From positions 4,549,049 through 4,613,048 of the forward strand of contig OU696590.1 of the NCBI GenBank assembly GCA_916048095.2: a stretch of DNA of 64,000 bases. The letters are read 5' to 3'. Under the pieces are notes generated by a model. That model searched no databases. It was not told where the DNA came from and worked only from the letters and a program-made list of their open reading frames with translations. Both the position numbers and the translations under genes were made by a program. Of this stretch, positions 43,301-53,754 are shown in pieces (the first letter of the stretch is position 1; the number at the start of each line of letters is the position of its first letter). This DNA comes from Sacculina carcini. Lineage: Eukaryota > Arthropoda > Thecostraca > Sacculinidae.

Positions 43301-46300
43301 CTCAGCTTCTCTCACCACATTAAAGTTACTTTACGAAAATGTCGCTATATACTACGTAACCTCTATATGTCACGTAAATACCTAGATCAACGTTCCTCCA
43401 TTGCTCTAATTAATGCTTTTATTTTCCCCCATCTCAATTATTGTTCCTCTTTGTTTTATTCTCTACCAAAAAAGACATTTATTCCTTCCAATCTATTCTC
43501 AACCAATCGTGCCGTTTTGTTTTCAGACTTCCTTCCCGTCATCCCACCTCTCGATACCTAAAAACATTGAGATGGCTTCCTTTTAAATATATGACCCAAC
43601 ACAAAATATGCTGTCTCACTTTCAAATTGATCATCTCCCCCTATCCTCCACCCTATTTGAAGGAGCTGGTAGTGCCAGTCTCACACAACACTAACACTCG
43701 ATCATCTAGTGCCCTTCTAGAACCCCGAGCAGTTTCCGAATCATCATGGTCTTCCAAATCCTTCCAATACATTGCCCCCCGTCTGTTCAATAAACTTCCG
43801 CGTTCAATTACATCTTCCAGCTCCTATAAATCTTTCAGCAGCAAATTATATAAATATATTTTGGATGTGTACATAGATTCTTGAGCCCACACCGATATTA
43901 TTCGTTTTTCTGTAGCATACGTGTTTTTGTGTGACTCTTGTGTGTCTTATTCCGCTGTGAGCCCAAGTTTTTTTATGATGCATTTTCATTTGTGTGTACA
44001 TTGTGTGATTTGTATGTATATTTTCATCCATGCCAATACTTTGTTGTATAAAGTGGCAATACATTTCTGATTTCTGCATCCTTCTCCATCGTGTAGGTGC
44101 GTGTGAGACAGCGTGCGAGCTTGTGTGTGTGTGTGTGTGTGTGCGTGTGTGTGTGTGTATGGGTTACTTTGTTTGCTTGACATTGTAAATTGGTGAGAAT
44201 TGTGTCACTCGTTTTCCATTATTCTTGTTCCTTGCTCATTTTCTTTTTTTCGTGTTTCTTTTTCATCACATTTATTACATTCAAATTTACTGGTATTTTT
44301 CTCACATTTATCTTCTCTTTCTTGTATATGTGTATGTATGTGTGTGTTTGTGTATGGACTGTATATTCAGAATTTTTTTCGTTACTACCGCTCGCGCTCG
44401 GTGTGCGCCGGTAGAGAGGGCGCCACTAACGTTATCACTAGCACCAGCATTGTCGCTGGCACGCCGCCCTACTGGCACATCTTCAAATGCGCCTTCCCGC
44501 AGCTGCTCAACGTGTTTTTGGTGTTTTTCGTCACGCTGTCTGTGTTTCCCACCGTACTAGCCGGTCAGTGGGTGCTCTAATGGTATTTTCTTATTTGCTT
44601 GTGTCAACGTGGTGAGGTCAATGATCGGACGAGGTCATTGCCCGAACTATGTCAATGACCGGACGAGGCCGATGACCTGACGAGGTCAGTGACCTGACGA
44701 GGTCACTTTTATGACAAATATCGTCAGCCTAGTCGTACCTAGTGATGCAAAAAAAACGTTTTTTTTGGTTGCGGTTTTTTTTGCAAAAAAAACATGTTTT
44801 TTTTAGTTTTTTTTTGTTTTTTTTGTTTTTTTTAGAATTAGCCCCAATTGTCATCGGATGTTAGATTTTGGTACATAGAAATGAGTTCAATTGATGTTTT
44901 GTACATCTTTACGTGTCTTATTTAAAAGAAAATTTGATAATAGTATAAAAAACAAGAATATTTATCAATAAATACCTCAGGAGACTGTTTGAAAGTGCAT
45001 CCGGGTCCGGTGGTTTAGGCTTTTTTCATTGAGAAAACCCATGTTTTTAAAGATGGTTTTAATTATGTGGATATTTGAAATAATTTGTCAGCATAACAAA
45101 ACAAATTCATTGAATAATCATGTTTATTTTAAAAGAAACCATGTTTTTTATGAATAAATGCAATGATGTTTTTCAAACTGGTTTTAAATTCGTTTTATTA
45201 ATGTACAGGTCTAGAAAATGTTGGCAGCAGAACAAGACAAGCTAATTGGTTGGTCAAGTGTTTTTTTTGACAAACGTTCATTTAAACTAACGCTTTTTTA
45301 ATGAAACAATGTTTTCTAAAACAGTATCTATGTAAGATAGATTTGATTGATGTACGTTCAAATAACATTTGTATAGCAAGTAGCCTGCTGGTACGTATAA
45401 GCGGCTGGTTAAACCACTTAATTCAAACTGTTCTTTTAAGCTAAGGTTTTTTTTTCAAATTATATTTTTTGGAAAAACTGTTTTCGTAGATGTAGAGAAT
45501 GCGAAAAAAATTGGCGGCAGATCAAGGAAAGCTGAACCAAATTAACTGTTTTCTTTTATTAGTAACCTGTTTTTAGAACTGGTTTTATGGATGATGGTTT
45601 CTTTGATGTAGTTATTTGTGTTCAAATACTTTTTTGTACATCAAATATATTTCCTCAGTTGTTTTTTTTCCTACACGAAAATATTGTCCGTTTTTCTGGT
45701 CCGTTGCCACTGCGACCCGCTTTTATTCGTAGTCTCATTAGGGACACTAAGTTTGTGTGCATATTCGTAGTATTTGTGTAAATATTTGCAGTGTTTGTAC
45801 TCTTATATTTGCAAATAATTAATCTGCTGAATGAAATGATGAAACTTATTATAACCAACGTAGTTAATTTCTGGCAGTAAAAAGTTAATGTGTAAAAAAT
45901 AAAAATATATTATGCCACCTGTTGTTTTTTTTAAAACAGTTTCAGATTTAAGCATAAAAAACGGTTCTCATAACCCTGCTTTCTTACACAATGATTAACT
46001 CAATAATTGAATGCAAAACTACACTGTACATAGAAGTGCCGCACAGTACCGTGCAAACAATGATATTAGGGCTTTCAGACACATTATAACAATTATATTG
46101 TGCATATTTAATGATAATTCAATTTGATAGGGACACTAATAGCATGAATAACCCATGTGTTGATAAAAATAATTCATTTAACATCCCAAATATATCATTT
46201 CCATAATTTGAATTCTTTGCATGACTCTTCAAAAAAAACCAAAAAGAACGTGTTTTTTTGGTCGCGGTTTTTTTTGGCAAAAAAACGTTTTTTTTTAAAA

Positions 46301-48846
46301 AAAACCGTCGGTTTTTTTTGAGGTCGCATCTCTAGTCGTACCATATCAACACCTCGTTCGGTAAAAACACACGTGTGGTTCTTCTGCGTCTCGTCGTTTT
46401 GTGTGTTTATTTGCAGGGAGAACGTTGTTTTAGACAATGACAGCTCACCAGTTTTGATGGAAACATAAGGGCAGGTTTTGTTCATTATTTGTGTGTGTGT
46501 GTGTGTGTGTGTGTTGACTAGACATCAAGCCAGTAGACGCTGGGTTTGTGATATCGCCTCGCTATTACGCTGCCGTTATTTGCTTCCTCACGTTCAACCT
46601 CACCGCCATGATTGGCAACATCCTGCCAATGTTCTTCGTCTGGGTGAGCCATACTCCCTTGATGCTCTTGCTGCCTCTTCATCACCTTATATTTCGTTGT
46701 TCACCAGTGACTTACGATCGTTGAAAAAGTAACATATTTCGTTCTGCACTTTAACGCATGCATGTCGTACGGCAAATCATATCGCTTTGCACTTACAGCC
46801 CGAGCACAAGTAATTTTGCTTATCCTGAAATGTGTGTGTGTGTGTGTGTGTGTTGTGGGTAGCCGAGTGCGCGGTGGTTGTGGGTGCCGGTGGTGTTGCG
46901 TGTTGTGCTGGTGCCGTGTCTGGTGCTGGCCAACTACCGTCCTGTGCACGTGCAGCGGTTACTAGCCACGCCGCTCGCCAATGACTGGCTGCACTGGCTG
47001 TTGGCGGCCGCGCTGGGCGTCTCGTCCGGCTACCTTTCGTCGCTGGCCATGATGTACTGTCCCAGGTGTGTGCTCACACACGACTGCCAAACCGTCTGCA
47101 CTAGGGGTTCTTAGCCGGGGTTCAACAACAACAACAACAACAACAACATGGAACACTGCACAGCACACACACAACTCAGACGCCAACACAAAATTTTAAT
47201 CCATCCTGATTTTAATCCATCCATCTTTAAAGAACCTGTGGAACAACCCGGTCGGCGCCGTGTCTTTCCTCAGGAGCTCGAGGTTGCTCGGCCAGACAAC
47301 CTGAGGAACGCCAACAACAACAACAACAACATATATTTGCTATAGCGCATATATAACACATGCGCGACAAAACAGTTTAAATCCACGAAAGACAGAAATG
47401 AACACAGGTCACAAAGCTATTCAAACACAAAGAAAACAAAATTCAGTAATATACGCAACATTAACTAATATCAATTAAACAGTAGCAAGGGGGTAAGACA
47501 ACGAGTGGCGGGGTCAAATGGCAAATATAAAAAGAACCTGAAAAGGGAGGACTTGAAAGAGGGATAAGAGGAGAAGTATAATACATGGTGAGGCAAAGAA
47601 TTACAGGCGGGGCGCGAAGAAAGAAAAAGACTTGGCTGGTCATGAAGACTCTCATATGGCCCGCGGGCAGAATAGCGGCCCCGAGTGGCGCGAAAGAGCA
47701 CGAGGTAGAAGAAGTTCAGTCAGATATGTAGGTTGGTAGGGTGCATGAAGGAGCTTGAAAATAATGCAACATAAGTGGAAATGTATACGAGGAAGAATGG
47801 GAAGCCAGCGAAATTAATAGAGAAACAACGAGTTTAGTTCCTAAAAGCTGCGATAATTGCTGTGCTGTACAGACAAAACAAGATGTAATTTTGAATCCAG
47901 TATATATTTGTTTCCCATGCATGCAAATATGTTCACAGCCCTCGACCGCATGCAGCCAATAGCCATAATTGGAATTGGTCAAATATTTTATTTTGCATCG
48001 GTTTCATGGGCGTAGATCCTGGGGGCTATAGTGTATATACACGCCCGACAAATAGGCGGAGGGGTATGAATATGCAATTATACCCCCGAGAATTATGCGA
48101 AGTTATGCTCATTGGGTATATTGTGATCAAAATCAGCAAAGCAAAAAATAATGTACTAAAAATAATAATAAAATACATTTTTAGTACATTAAAAATTTAC
48201 ACAATATTATTTTCATTGAGGTATTTGTTATGTAATTGAATAGGCCGAAAATGGCTGTGGGTCCCATGCAATTGACCAACTGAACCAACTTTGAATACTA
48301 ATGCATGATGGCTGTCATCCCTCGAGCCTCGACACAAATCTACGCTCTTGAGCGGCTTAATCATAAAACAAAATATTATGAAGTAATTTGCAGAATTGCA
48401 TCACTTCAATTGTGAAATACAGCGCGCCCATTTGAAGGAACCTTAAGCTATATGAATGAATACTGAATTCAAAAGAAGTATTATGTTGCTTGCATTCATA
48501 TTTTTTCATATGGCTATTAAGAATCCATGGGATGCGAAAGTTGATTTCTGATTTCACTAAGATGCGAACACTGAATAAACTGATAACCACCGGTGTAAAC
48601 ACCAGTGTCGTACGCTCTTGACACCTGTGCCAACGCCTCACGTCGGGTGCTGACACCGTTTGCATTGTCCAGATGTCGAGGCATCTTTTTCTAACCAGGC
48701 ACTGTGCGCGCGTGTGTGTGTGCAGAACGGTGGAGAGACAGTACGCTTCGACGGCTGGCATGTTCGCCGCGGCCGCACTGGTGACTGGCGTGTGCTGCGG
48801 TGTACAATTCTCTCTGCTGCTCTCCTGGCTGGTTACCAGCTGGTAG
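30388..48846 (+). CDS. Equilibrative nucleoside transporter (SLC29/ENT), complete, isoform from exon 1c
   Basis: ENTs move nucleosides or related organic cations across membranes without energy coupling. Exons are 30388-30821 (1c), 32194-32275, 36498-36637, 37334-37479, 38263-38348, 38538-38684, 44371-44563, 46522-46643, 46863-47065 and 48726-48846. All borders are GT/AG and phases match, giving 557 aa. Motifs are the TM1 start HGIGTLMPWNMFITAKN, then NFLPYVGFASQIPN, NGIYQNTVYGLAAKLPF, YTGAVVLGSNVSGTFTAL, FPQLLNVFLVFFVTLSVFP, FLTFNLTAMIGNILPMF, GVSSGYLSSLAMMYCP and ASTAGMFAAAALV. They fit 11 transmembrane helices and the ENT order. In TM8 the classical D..GR is replaced by A..GN. The cytosolic N-terminus varies with three alternative first exons. 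All nine shared acceptors follow TG tracts. Introns hold Tigger, hAT, LTR and LINE copies. I cannot tell which ENT paralogue this is. Confidence 0.95.
30927..31929 (+). mobile_element. Decayed pogo/Tigger DNA transposon
   Basis: It starts CAGTGTACTCTTCAAATAGCG and its other end reads, in reverse, CAGTCGGCCCTTCAAAAAGCGG. TA dinucleotides flank both ends (30925-26, 31930-31), as in Tc1/mariner-pogo elements. The interior keeps one transposase trace near 31635-31690 (DVLNIDEIGLSCKL), matching the DDE-box region of Tigger transposases (N-A/M-DETGL). Internal copies of ctccaaatagcg near 31229, 31259 and 31852-31875 suggest ends duplicated by later insertions or rearrangement. The transposase is otherwise unreadable, so this is an old dead copy in the intron after exon 1c. 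Confidence 0.7.
32450..32910. other. Very AT-rich intronic stretch
   Basis: Long TTA/AAT-rich DNA without coding sequence or recognised element, in the intron after transporter exon 2. Confidence 0.6.
32917..34869 (+). mobile_element. Solo LTR fossil of the 55-64 kb LTR family, carrying a hAT insertion
   Basis: The two flanks of the hAT element, 32917-33154 and 34700-34869, together make about 400 bp resembling the LTRs at 55178 and 61673. The left flank has the same hairpin-forming start (acaggcgcgc...cgcgcgcctacaag). The CA-rich body follows, and the end ccaca is shared. No internal region is present, so it is a solo LTR. It is clearly older than the hAT insertion inside it and more diverged than the 55 kb pair. 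Confidence 0.65.
33155..34699 (+). mobile_element. Non-autonomous hAT-type element (family 1), copy 1
   Basis: The 1,545-bp AT-rich element has ends TAGTGGTGC and GCATCTCTA, next to T- and A-rich arms rich in aaaacgttttt. Flanking 8-mers gctgcgca (33147-33154) and gttgcgca (34700-34707) differ at one base. TAGNG termini and 8-bp duplications are hAT hallmarks. No transposase frame is seen. It lies in the transporter intron between exons 2 and 3. Confidence 0.85.
35069..35153. repeat. 9-bp minisatellite (tatctatta)n
   Basis: About nine tandem copies of a 9-base unit, directly left of the element at 35156. Confidence 0.9.
35189..35485. mobile_element. hAT-type MITE (family 4) with perfect 8-bp duplication
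   Basis: Ends are caggaccgggcaacc and ggcccgcccctg, and the 8 bases ctctaata occur exactly at 35181-35188 and 35486-35493. It contains no coding sequence. Confidence 0.85.
35544..35827 (+). mobile_element. hAT-type MITE (family 2), full copy
   Basis: Ends are cgctggtggattcag and ctggatccgcttctg. The flanks ctataatt (35536-35543) and ctctaatt (35828-35835) match at 7 of 8. The core caaaatgtttccatcaactc is shared with 24995-25247. Confidence 0.75.
37262..37324 (+). repeat. (GT)n tract 9 bases before a 3' splice site
   Basis: A pure GT run of 63 bases, separated from the AG of transporter exon 4 (37333) by only cggtgacag. Confidence 0.95.
37480..38262 (+). other. Transporter intron 4
   Basis: Nothing recognised except the TG tract at its 3' end. 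Confidence 0.5.
38795..39012 (-). repeat. Old interspersed repeat R, copy b (empty target site)
   Basis: This is homologous in reverse complement to 53640-53754 joined with 58005-58150. It retains a single uninterrupted gagcagttacgag-type site (ctcgtaactgc at about 38920), where the other copy carries a hAT insertion. It lies in the intron after transporter exon 6. Confidence 0.7.
39330..44075 (+). mobile_element. CR1-like LINE with PHD-finger ORF1, inactive
   Basis: The nearly full-length LINE lies in sense orientation in the transporter intron between exons 6 and 7. ORF1 (39622-40971) is intact and is followed after 11 bases by ORF2. ORF2 begins around 40983 with an endonuclease (QIGLLNIRSARNKVSY, CLTETWLQDL, LGDFNFW, SDHSLLL). 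It continues with reverse transcriptase (NYRPISLLTFSAKI, SGVPQGSILGPILF, catalytic HLFADDIQIY) and a C-terminal tail (FQYIAPRLFNKLPRS) ending at 43884. ORF2 is broken by at least three frame changes or stops, near 41780, 42830 and 43500, so the copy cannot move itself. The 3' UTR runs to about 44075 and resembles CR1/L2 tails (gttgtataaagtggcaatac). The 5' boundary is approximate. Confidence 0.88.
39622..40971 (+). CDS. LINE ORF1 protein, PHD-type zinc finger plus CCHC-like knuckles
   Basis: The frame starts at ATG 39622 in a strong context (caccATGcc) and encodes 449 aa. Residues about 7-58 form a PHD-like finger (CSVC, CGLCGQHLHKKC, WHCMDCHEK). Residues about 115-180 are an Ala/Thr-rich tract encoded by repeats of gccgccactgctgct. 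The C-terminus has Cys/His clusters (CCKSCLGMGHSASKC and CGHCAGTHSSSQC) expected to bind nucleic acid. PHD-bearing ORF1 proteins are known from CR1-group LINEs. The immediate downstream endonuclease-RT shows this is the element's chaperone protein, not a host chromatin gene. Confidence 0.85.
   Translation: MPVMKNADCSVCNTPSSDISCGLCGQHLHKKCINVSAGLLRQIAKSSLRWHCMDCHEKLSLIADNHRPFTRSSDGGIITGLSPSLEKQIDTKISTAVAALRAEFMDSLDNAINIPPVAATAAPVSATAPDAATAPLTATAAPVAATAAVAATAAVTATAAVAATAAAVDATAAPAPASTVTSAFTNRKTFCDGHNGNLSAVGGLAPKKNALYSCILKSDSVSSEQIASALFNIPIRGVSKTETAFVIKCDSASGVALTMNSLSKSFRHSDISQPSRAPITPKITIPNIPPSLSSNALVESISAKNPSLSPFIEDGSMKFLFFTFAKSNSRCAVFAVTPICRDAIRVLGDRVYAHLSCLPVHSRYWISCCKSCLGMGHSASKCRSRPSSPTCGHCAGTHSSSQCHDRGNLKFFRCSLAGLMSHHSAFSLSCPSFVDAVVDLKQRTEESKN
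44740..46334 (+). mobile_element. Non-autonomous hAT-type element (family 1), copy 2
   Basis: The 1,595-bp element has ends TAGTGATGC and GCATCTCTA and a perfect 8-base duplication gtcgtacc at 44732-44739 and 46335-46342. It is collinear with copy 1 (33155-34699) at high identity and lacks a transposase. It makes up most of the transporter intron between exons 7 and 8. Confidence 0.9.
47126..47333. repeat. Short repeat bounded by (CAA)n runs
   Basis: (AAC)n at about 47126-47148 and again at about 47310-47332 enclose about 160 bp of unrecognised sequence. This may be a SINE or LINE tail fragment. Confidence 0.3.
47466..47720 (-). mobile_element. LINE 3' end, antisense in a transporter intron
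   Basis: The minus strand encodes a C-terminal LINE tail (NSLPHHVLYFSSYPSFKSS, then FDPATRCLTPLL and a stop), similar to the fragment at 3227-3700. No catalytic part is present. Confidence 0.55.
48005..48350. mobile_element. MITE family 3 (CATGGGCGTA ends), older copy
   Basis: It starts catgggcgtagatc and ends atctacgctcttg. It is homologous in opposite orientation to 21181-21532. Flanking 8-mers atcggttt and agcggctt match at 6 of 8. Confidence 0.55.
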
Positions 48847-50871
48847 CCGACCCTCGTTACCAGCCACTCGTGCCGGTATAACCGGCTATATTGGTGCCTG
48901 GCCTCGCAGCGGTGGTGCGTCGCTTTTGTTTATGTTTGTTGTTAAAAGTCAGGTTTGGAAGTGGCGTGTAACGTATTGGTCGTGATAGATGGTTTCCACT
49001 TGTTGGTAGTTTAATGATTTTCTTTCCAGCCGGCGTCCCCGACAACTGCGTGAAAAGGAGAAATTCTACCAATTGTGTGCATAGTACATTTTGCGTCTGG
49101 TGTACTTGCTATGCCAATTTCATCTATCTCAGGCTTTCCATCCTGTTTATCATTCCCCCTGAAAGCTGATCTAAAAGTTTCCATTTTCCTCCTTTATATC
49201 CAATTATTTGCTCTTCAAGGTTATTGAAAAATTGGAATTAATCTCACACGCATAATAAATTTCAATGATTTAAAACAACATTCGATGAAAATCTAGAGAA
49301 AAAATGTATCACAGATAATTTAAAAATAGAAACTACAAGTATTTACACTTAGAAACTACACTTGTATTTACTATTTTTTGTATCAGTCAAGAGTGATAGC
49401 TGGGCTCATGTAATCTTGATGAAGAGCATAAATATTTATGATATCGCACACTCAATCGTACCCCCCCTGTGCGCTCGAATTTTCCCCATCTCTTGCAAGG
49501 GTATTCCTCCTCGGCTGGACACATTCTAGCCCAACGCTTCTAAAGAATCCGATTAGCATTTACAACCGGCTTAGCCAGTGGCCTAGCTGGGCTTTCTGCC
49601 GCCCGGGGCGGTAGATTTTCTCCCGCCCCCACCATGCATGATTGCGGGGAACTTAGCCACCAGAGATTGTACGCTTCAATACGACTGTAAAGGAAATAGC
49701 AAGTAAGTACGACTGTAAAGGAAAAGACGACCCCTTATAATAGTGCATGCTTCCAGTCACCTAATCGAATATCATTATTTTCAATCGATATCGTCTTCAT
49801 TCAGTTATTTAAGATTAAAACAGCAAATATCAAATAGTATAGTGACAAATGTGACTCAGAGATAACAGTAATTCAACGCTTTCAGCAGCTCTTGTGCCGC
49901 CCCCATAAACGCGCCACCCGGGGCGAACCGCCCCCCGCACCCCCACACTATGCCACTGGACTTAGAAGTTGATGCATGTTATGTTTGTGCGTGTTTGGCT
50001 CAATGTACAGCGGTTGGTTGATTTTCAAGAACTTCACAGCAGGTCTATGTTCGTTATGAACGTCTGCTGTGCTGCTGTGTAACTCGAGATTGTTCGTGTG
50101 TCCGTGAACAGATTGTTCTTGTTCTTGTGAACACTCGAGATTGTCCGTGCGTGCGCGCGTTTTTCGCGAACAACGTGTCAATCAAACGTACTCATTTTTC
50201 GCTGACATCAATGATGAGTTTTAGAAACGCTGATGTTGCTTGCGTAATGAAACCTATTTTGTGTGCTTGTGTATGTTGTATGTGCTCGCATGAGTGTGTA
50301 TGTGTGTGTGTGTGTGTGTCCGTTTTACCTGCACATTAAGTGTAGGTGTTCAGCTGTGTTGATTGTGTTTTGAACTGTGATGGTAATGTGCCCGGTTTGG
50401 ATAACCATTTCAATCAGTGGATGATAACATTAGAGTTAAAAAAACAACGTTATCAGGCATGTACTAAAATATTTGACAAATGACAATAAATTACAATGTA
50501 AACAAAACATTATGCCTACGTTTAAGAGCTGTCCAATTGGGCAACATATATTTCGGCTTTTCGGACTGCATTTCTGTTCCAGCATAAAGGATTCCATGTA
50601 GACCCGCTGAGCATGATCGCATTGAGGTGTGGGCTTCAACAAATGTCTTCGCATCGGATTTCTCAGCTTATGATGTCATTGTCACTGTGATGATGTCAAG
50701 CAAAATTGTTGCAAAATAGTATGTGCAGCTGTATGCTAATTTTGCACACAGCGTCCGCGTGTGCATACGATTGGACGCAGACGATACGCTTGTTCAAGCA
50801 GCTTCCGTTAGACTCCGTTCATGCCGCTTGACCAACATCTAACTCAGACCTGTTTTTCTCCAGCCAGCCGT
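48847..50871. other. Convergent 3' region of the transporter and the acyltransferase
   Basis: A candidate plus-strand AATAAA for the transporter is at 49254-49259. Apart from the MITE at 49576-49958 and a short GT run near 50297, nothing is recognised. Confidence 0.5.
49576..49958. mobile_element. hAT-type MITE (CAGTGGC...GCCACTG ends)
   Basis: The left end cagtggcctagctgggc and right end cccacactatgccactg are separated by 383 bp with GC-rich subterminal arms (ccgcccggggcgg). Flanks ggcttagc and gacttaga match at 6 of 8. Confidence 0.6.
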
Positions 50872-52242
50872 CTAGATGACGTTGTCATGGCTCATCTCCA
50901 CGATGATGCCCAGTGTAGTTTCGGCGTACTGCTTGGCTTGTTGCTCGGTGACGGCCGACACTAGATAATCGAGGTTGTACATGAGCCGACCCCGCAGCGT
51001 GTGGAACATGTGCGCAAACACCATGCCCAAGTCGTGGCCGATGTTGGTGGTGCGCACCAGCTGCGCCACTTCCACGTGCTCGCCGCTTGCGTCAAACAGC
51101 CGGTCCAGGTCGCCCATGTTGGACGTGCCGAAGTAGTGCGACACGTGCGGCATGTCCTTGGTGTGCTGCCGCCGCACCCATCGCTCCGTCGACAGCAGCG
51201 CCTGCATCAGTCGGCAGTAGGTGACCGGCTGTCGCTCGACGTCCAGCCGCCGCCGCATCATTGCTCCGGTAGCGCGTGCCGTTGCCCAAAACTGCTCCGG
51301 ACCACCACTGGTGTCGTCCACATCGACGTCGGCCTCAAAAAAACCCATGTAGCAGCCGTAGACCACGGCACCATCCGCCGACGGTTGTAGATAGCGTCGG
51401 AAATTGACCACATGTCCACTGCGTACGTTGAGCGTGGCACCGTCGGTGCTGGCAGCCGAATGTTGATGGATGATGCGGTGCAGAGCGACGGACGCGGCCA
51501 CCGTGAATGCCGCGTGCACTGTGACTTGCTCGCGCCGGCACGCAGCCACGAACCGACGTGTGCGTTTGGTGTCCAGCAGCAGCGAGTGCGTGCGCATGCG
51601 GATTTGCGGTGGGCGTGGAGGACGCGGGAAGCACTGTAGATATCGGTTGGTCGGCGGGAACGCCAGCGACCACAGTTGTCGCAACGTCCGTGTCAGCTGG
51701 TCGGCACCGAGAGAGCCGACTTCGGCCGGGCGCAGTGGCATTTGCTCGAGCGGCGGCTGCAGTCTGACATCGGCGGCGTCGGGCACGGGAAGTCCTCCGA
51801 TCAGACGGTTCAGGATAGCCAGGAACATGTTGCAGAAGACCGCGTTTGACGCGCCGTCACTGATCGCGTGACAGAAGTTCAGCACTAGCATCGACGTGTG
51901 CGAGAAACCAGGTGTGGCTTCAACAACTGAAAAATTCGCTGTCTCTTGTTCGTCCGCGCTGTCGGAGCGGCATGACGCAGTCTCTTGATCTTGAGCGGTC
52001 TTTTCTGCCGCCGCGGCGTTGGCAGCCGGCATTGTGAGCAGCACGGCACACCACAGCGGACCTCGCCGCACGTCGAACACGGCCTGCAACTGGCTCTCAT
52101 ACTCGAGCATCCAGTCGTCGTTATGACGCGTGGAGAACAACACACGCTGCTGGTTCATCTCGGCAAAGTAGCGCCGTCCGTACAGCTGCCGGATGCACAG
52201 ACGCAGGTTCTGCACCCGCCTGTACGTCGTGTACAGACACAC

Positions 52243-52288
<46 letters not shown>

Positions 52289-52295
52289 ACACACA

Positions 52296-52353
<58 letters not shown>

Positions 52354-52992
52354 CGAACGCACACTTACACAGCGGACATTCCACAGTGTCAATATCCTTT
52401 CAATATATGCTAATGCTAATTCAATATGCTAATTAGCATATTGAATGCTAATTCAATATGCTTTCAATATAGCTTATATGCTTAAATCGTTAGAAATTCA
52501 ATCCCATATTGTGAATATTTTCGATTTGTTATCATTTATACTTATAATTTTGTAGGCAGTGGTGCTGATTGTTTTGGATGATCTTATACATTTGGTCGTT
52601 GTCTTCAATATTTCTACAGCCTATTAGAAAATGGGAGTATACTTTGAGGAGTGGAAAAATTCAGGTATCAGACAGCAGGAAATGTACAGTCGTAATAACA
52701 CGAGACTGTTATTTCCCCACGTTCGTTGGCCTTTCTGGGCCAACACTGTGGTTTACGTCGTTTATGACACTAGTGGCGACCGTTCGCCAGAGGAAGCGCG
52801 GGATTGGGTGTTACTGAAGGTGCGGCAGTGGCCGAGACACCTCTGCATGATGACCAACGTCCGGCGCACTGTCTCTGGATCCAGAGGACGACGACTGAAC
52901 ATGCGCAGCGCATAAACAATGTTGGATGAGCCGTAGCCATGTGCCGTCGCCAGACCGCTCTCGATGAACCCCAGAGGTCTCAGAAGACCGGT
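50872..52992 (-). CDS. Condensation/alcohol-acetyltransferase-like acyltransferase, start missing
   Basis: Two minus-strand exons are seen, 52841-52992 and 50872-52219, joined in phase ([11 protein letters not shown]) to give 499 codons. The family transfers acyl groups from CoA or carrier thioesters to alcohols or amines. The sequence begins [12 protein letters not shown], typical of the fold's first strand. It has [11 protein letters not shown], the catalytic HxxxD as [22 protein letters not shown] in the second half and [10 protein letters not shown] near the C-terminus. Length matches family members of 450-500 aa, so only a short first exon should be missing. The acceptor ahead of 52992 could also be at 53002. 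Both acceptors follow TG tracts, including about 100 bp of GT at 52252-52350. The donor gtgtct is weak. The substrate is unknown. Confidence 0.82.
52252..52350. repeat. (CA)n microsatellite in the acyltransferase intron
   Basis: About 100 bases, nearly pure. On the coding (minus) strand it is a GT run ending some 30 bases before the acceptor. Confidence 0.95.
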
Positions 52993-53119
52993 CTGCTCAC
53001 CACTGCACCCATAAACCCACACCAACGCACACACACACACCCAGACACACACACACACACAAAGACACACACACACACAGACAGAGATACACACACACAG
53101 ACACACACACACACAAGCA

Positions 53120-53400
53120 CAGCATTGGTATGGAACGATGGGATAGGAAAGATTGGGTGGTTTGGAGTACGAGGGACCATAGGGGGCACAATAAATGTCT
53201 ACAGCAAACCCGGGTATTACGGGATATAAAGAAGTACAGTTTCCAAGTAGGTGTATAGATATATGGAACCGTCTGGGTAGAGAAATAGTTCAATCAAACA
53301 GTATAGCACAGTTCAAGCATAGGTTAGATAAATGTGGGTATGGAGACAGGACAGCCTGAGCCCTGCTCATTTCCTGTAAACTACAACTGTGAGTACACAC
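53120..53400 (+). mobile_element. L2/CR1-like LINE C-terminal fragment
   Basis: The plus strand encodes CIDIWNRLGREIVQSNSIAQ followed by FKHRLDKCGYGDRTA, the standard end of L2/CR1-type polymerases. Nothing of the RT core is present. Confidence 0.6.
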
Positions 53401-53639
53401 ATACACACGCTCTTGAATACAGAAACCGATCGGATTAATATGTCACAGGACAATGCGGTAGGATACGTGTGTCGTGTTGTTATTGCTGCTGCGTAGAACT
53501 TTGTACTCATTACACCTGTTGCCGTGCACCTGTCGTGTGGTTCAAGTGTGGATGGAAACACGAGGAAATGCTGGCCAGTTTTAGGTGAACATCAGGTGAT
53601 ACACAAATGTATTCAGGCAGGTACATGCAAAGCCGACGC

Positions 53640-53754
53640 AAGGTCTTTTGCCCCCACCCCCGAAGGAGGGAGGGCAAAAGTCCAATACTGGGGCCCCCAC
53701 TATAAATAAAGCGCCACTGTAATAAAGTCCGACTTTGGAAAATGCAGTTACGAG
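53640..53754 (+). repeat. Old repeat R, copy c, left part
   Basis: It continues at 58005-58150 after the hAT insertion. It aligns in reverse with the uninterrupted copy b at 38795-39012. Confidence 0.65.
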
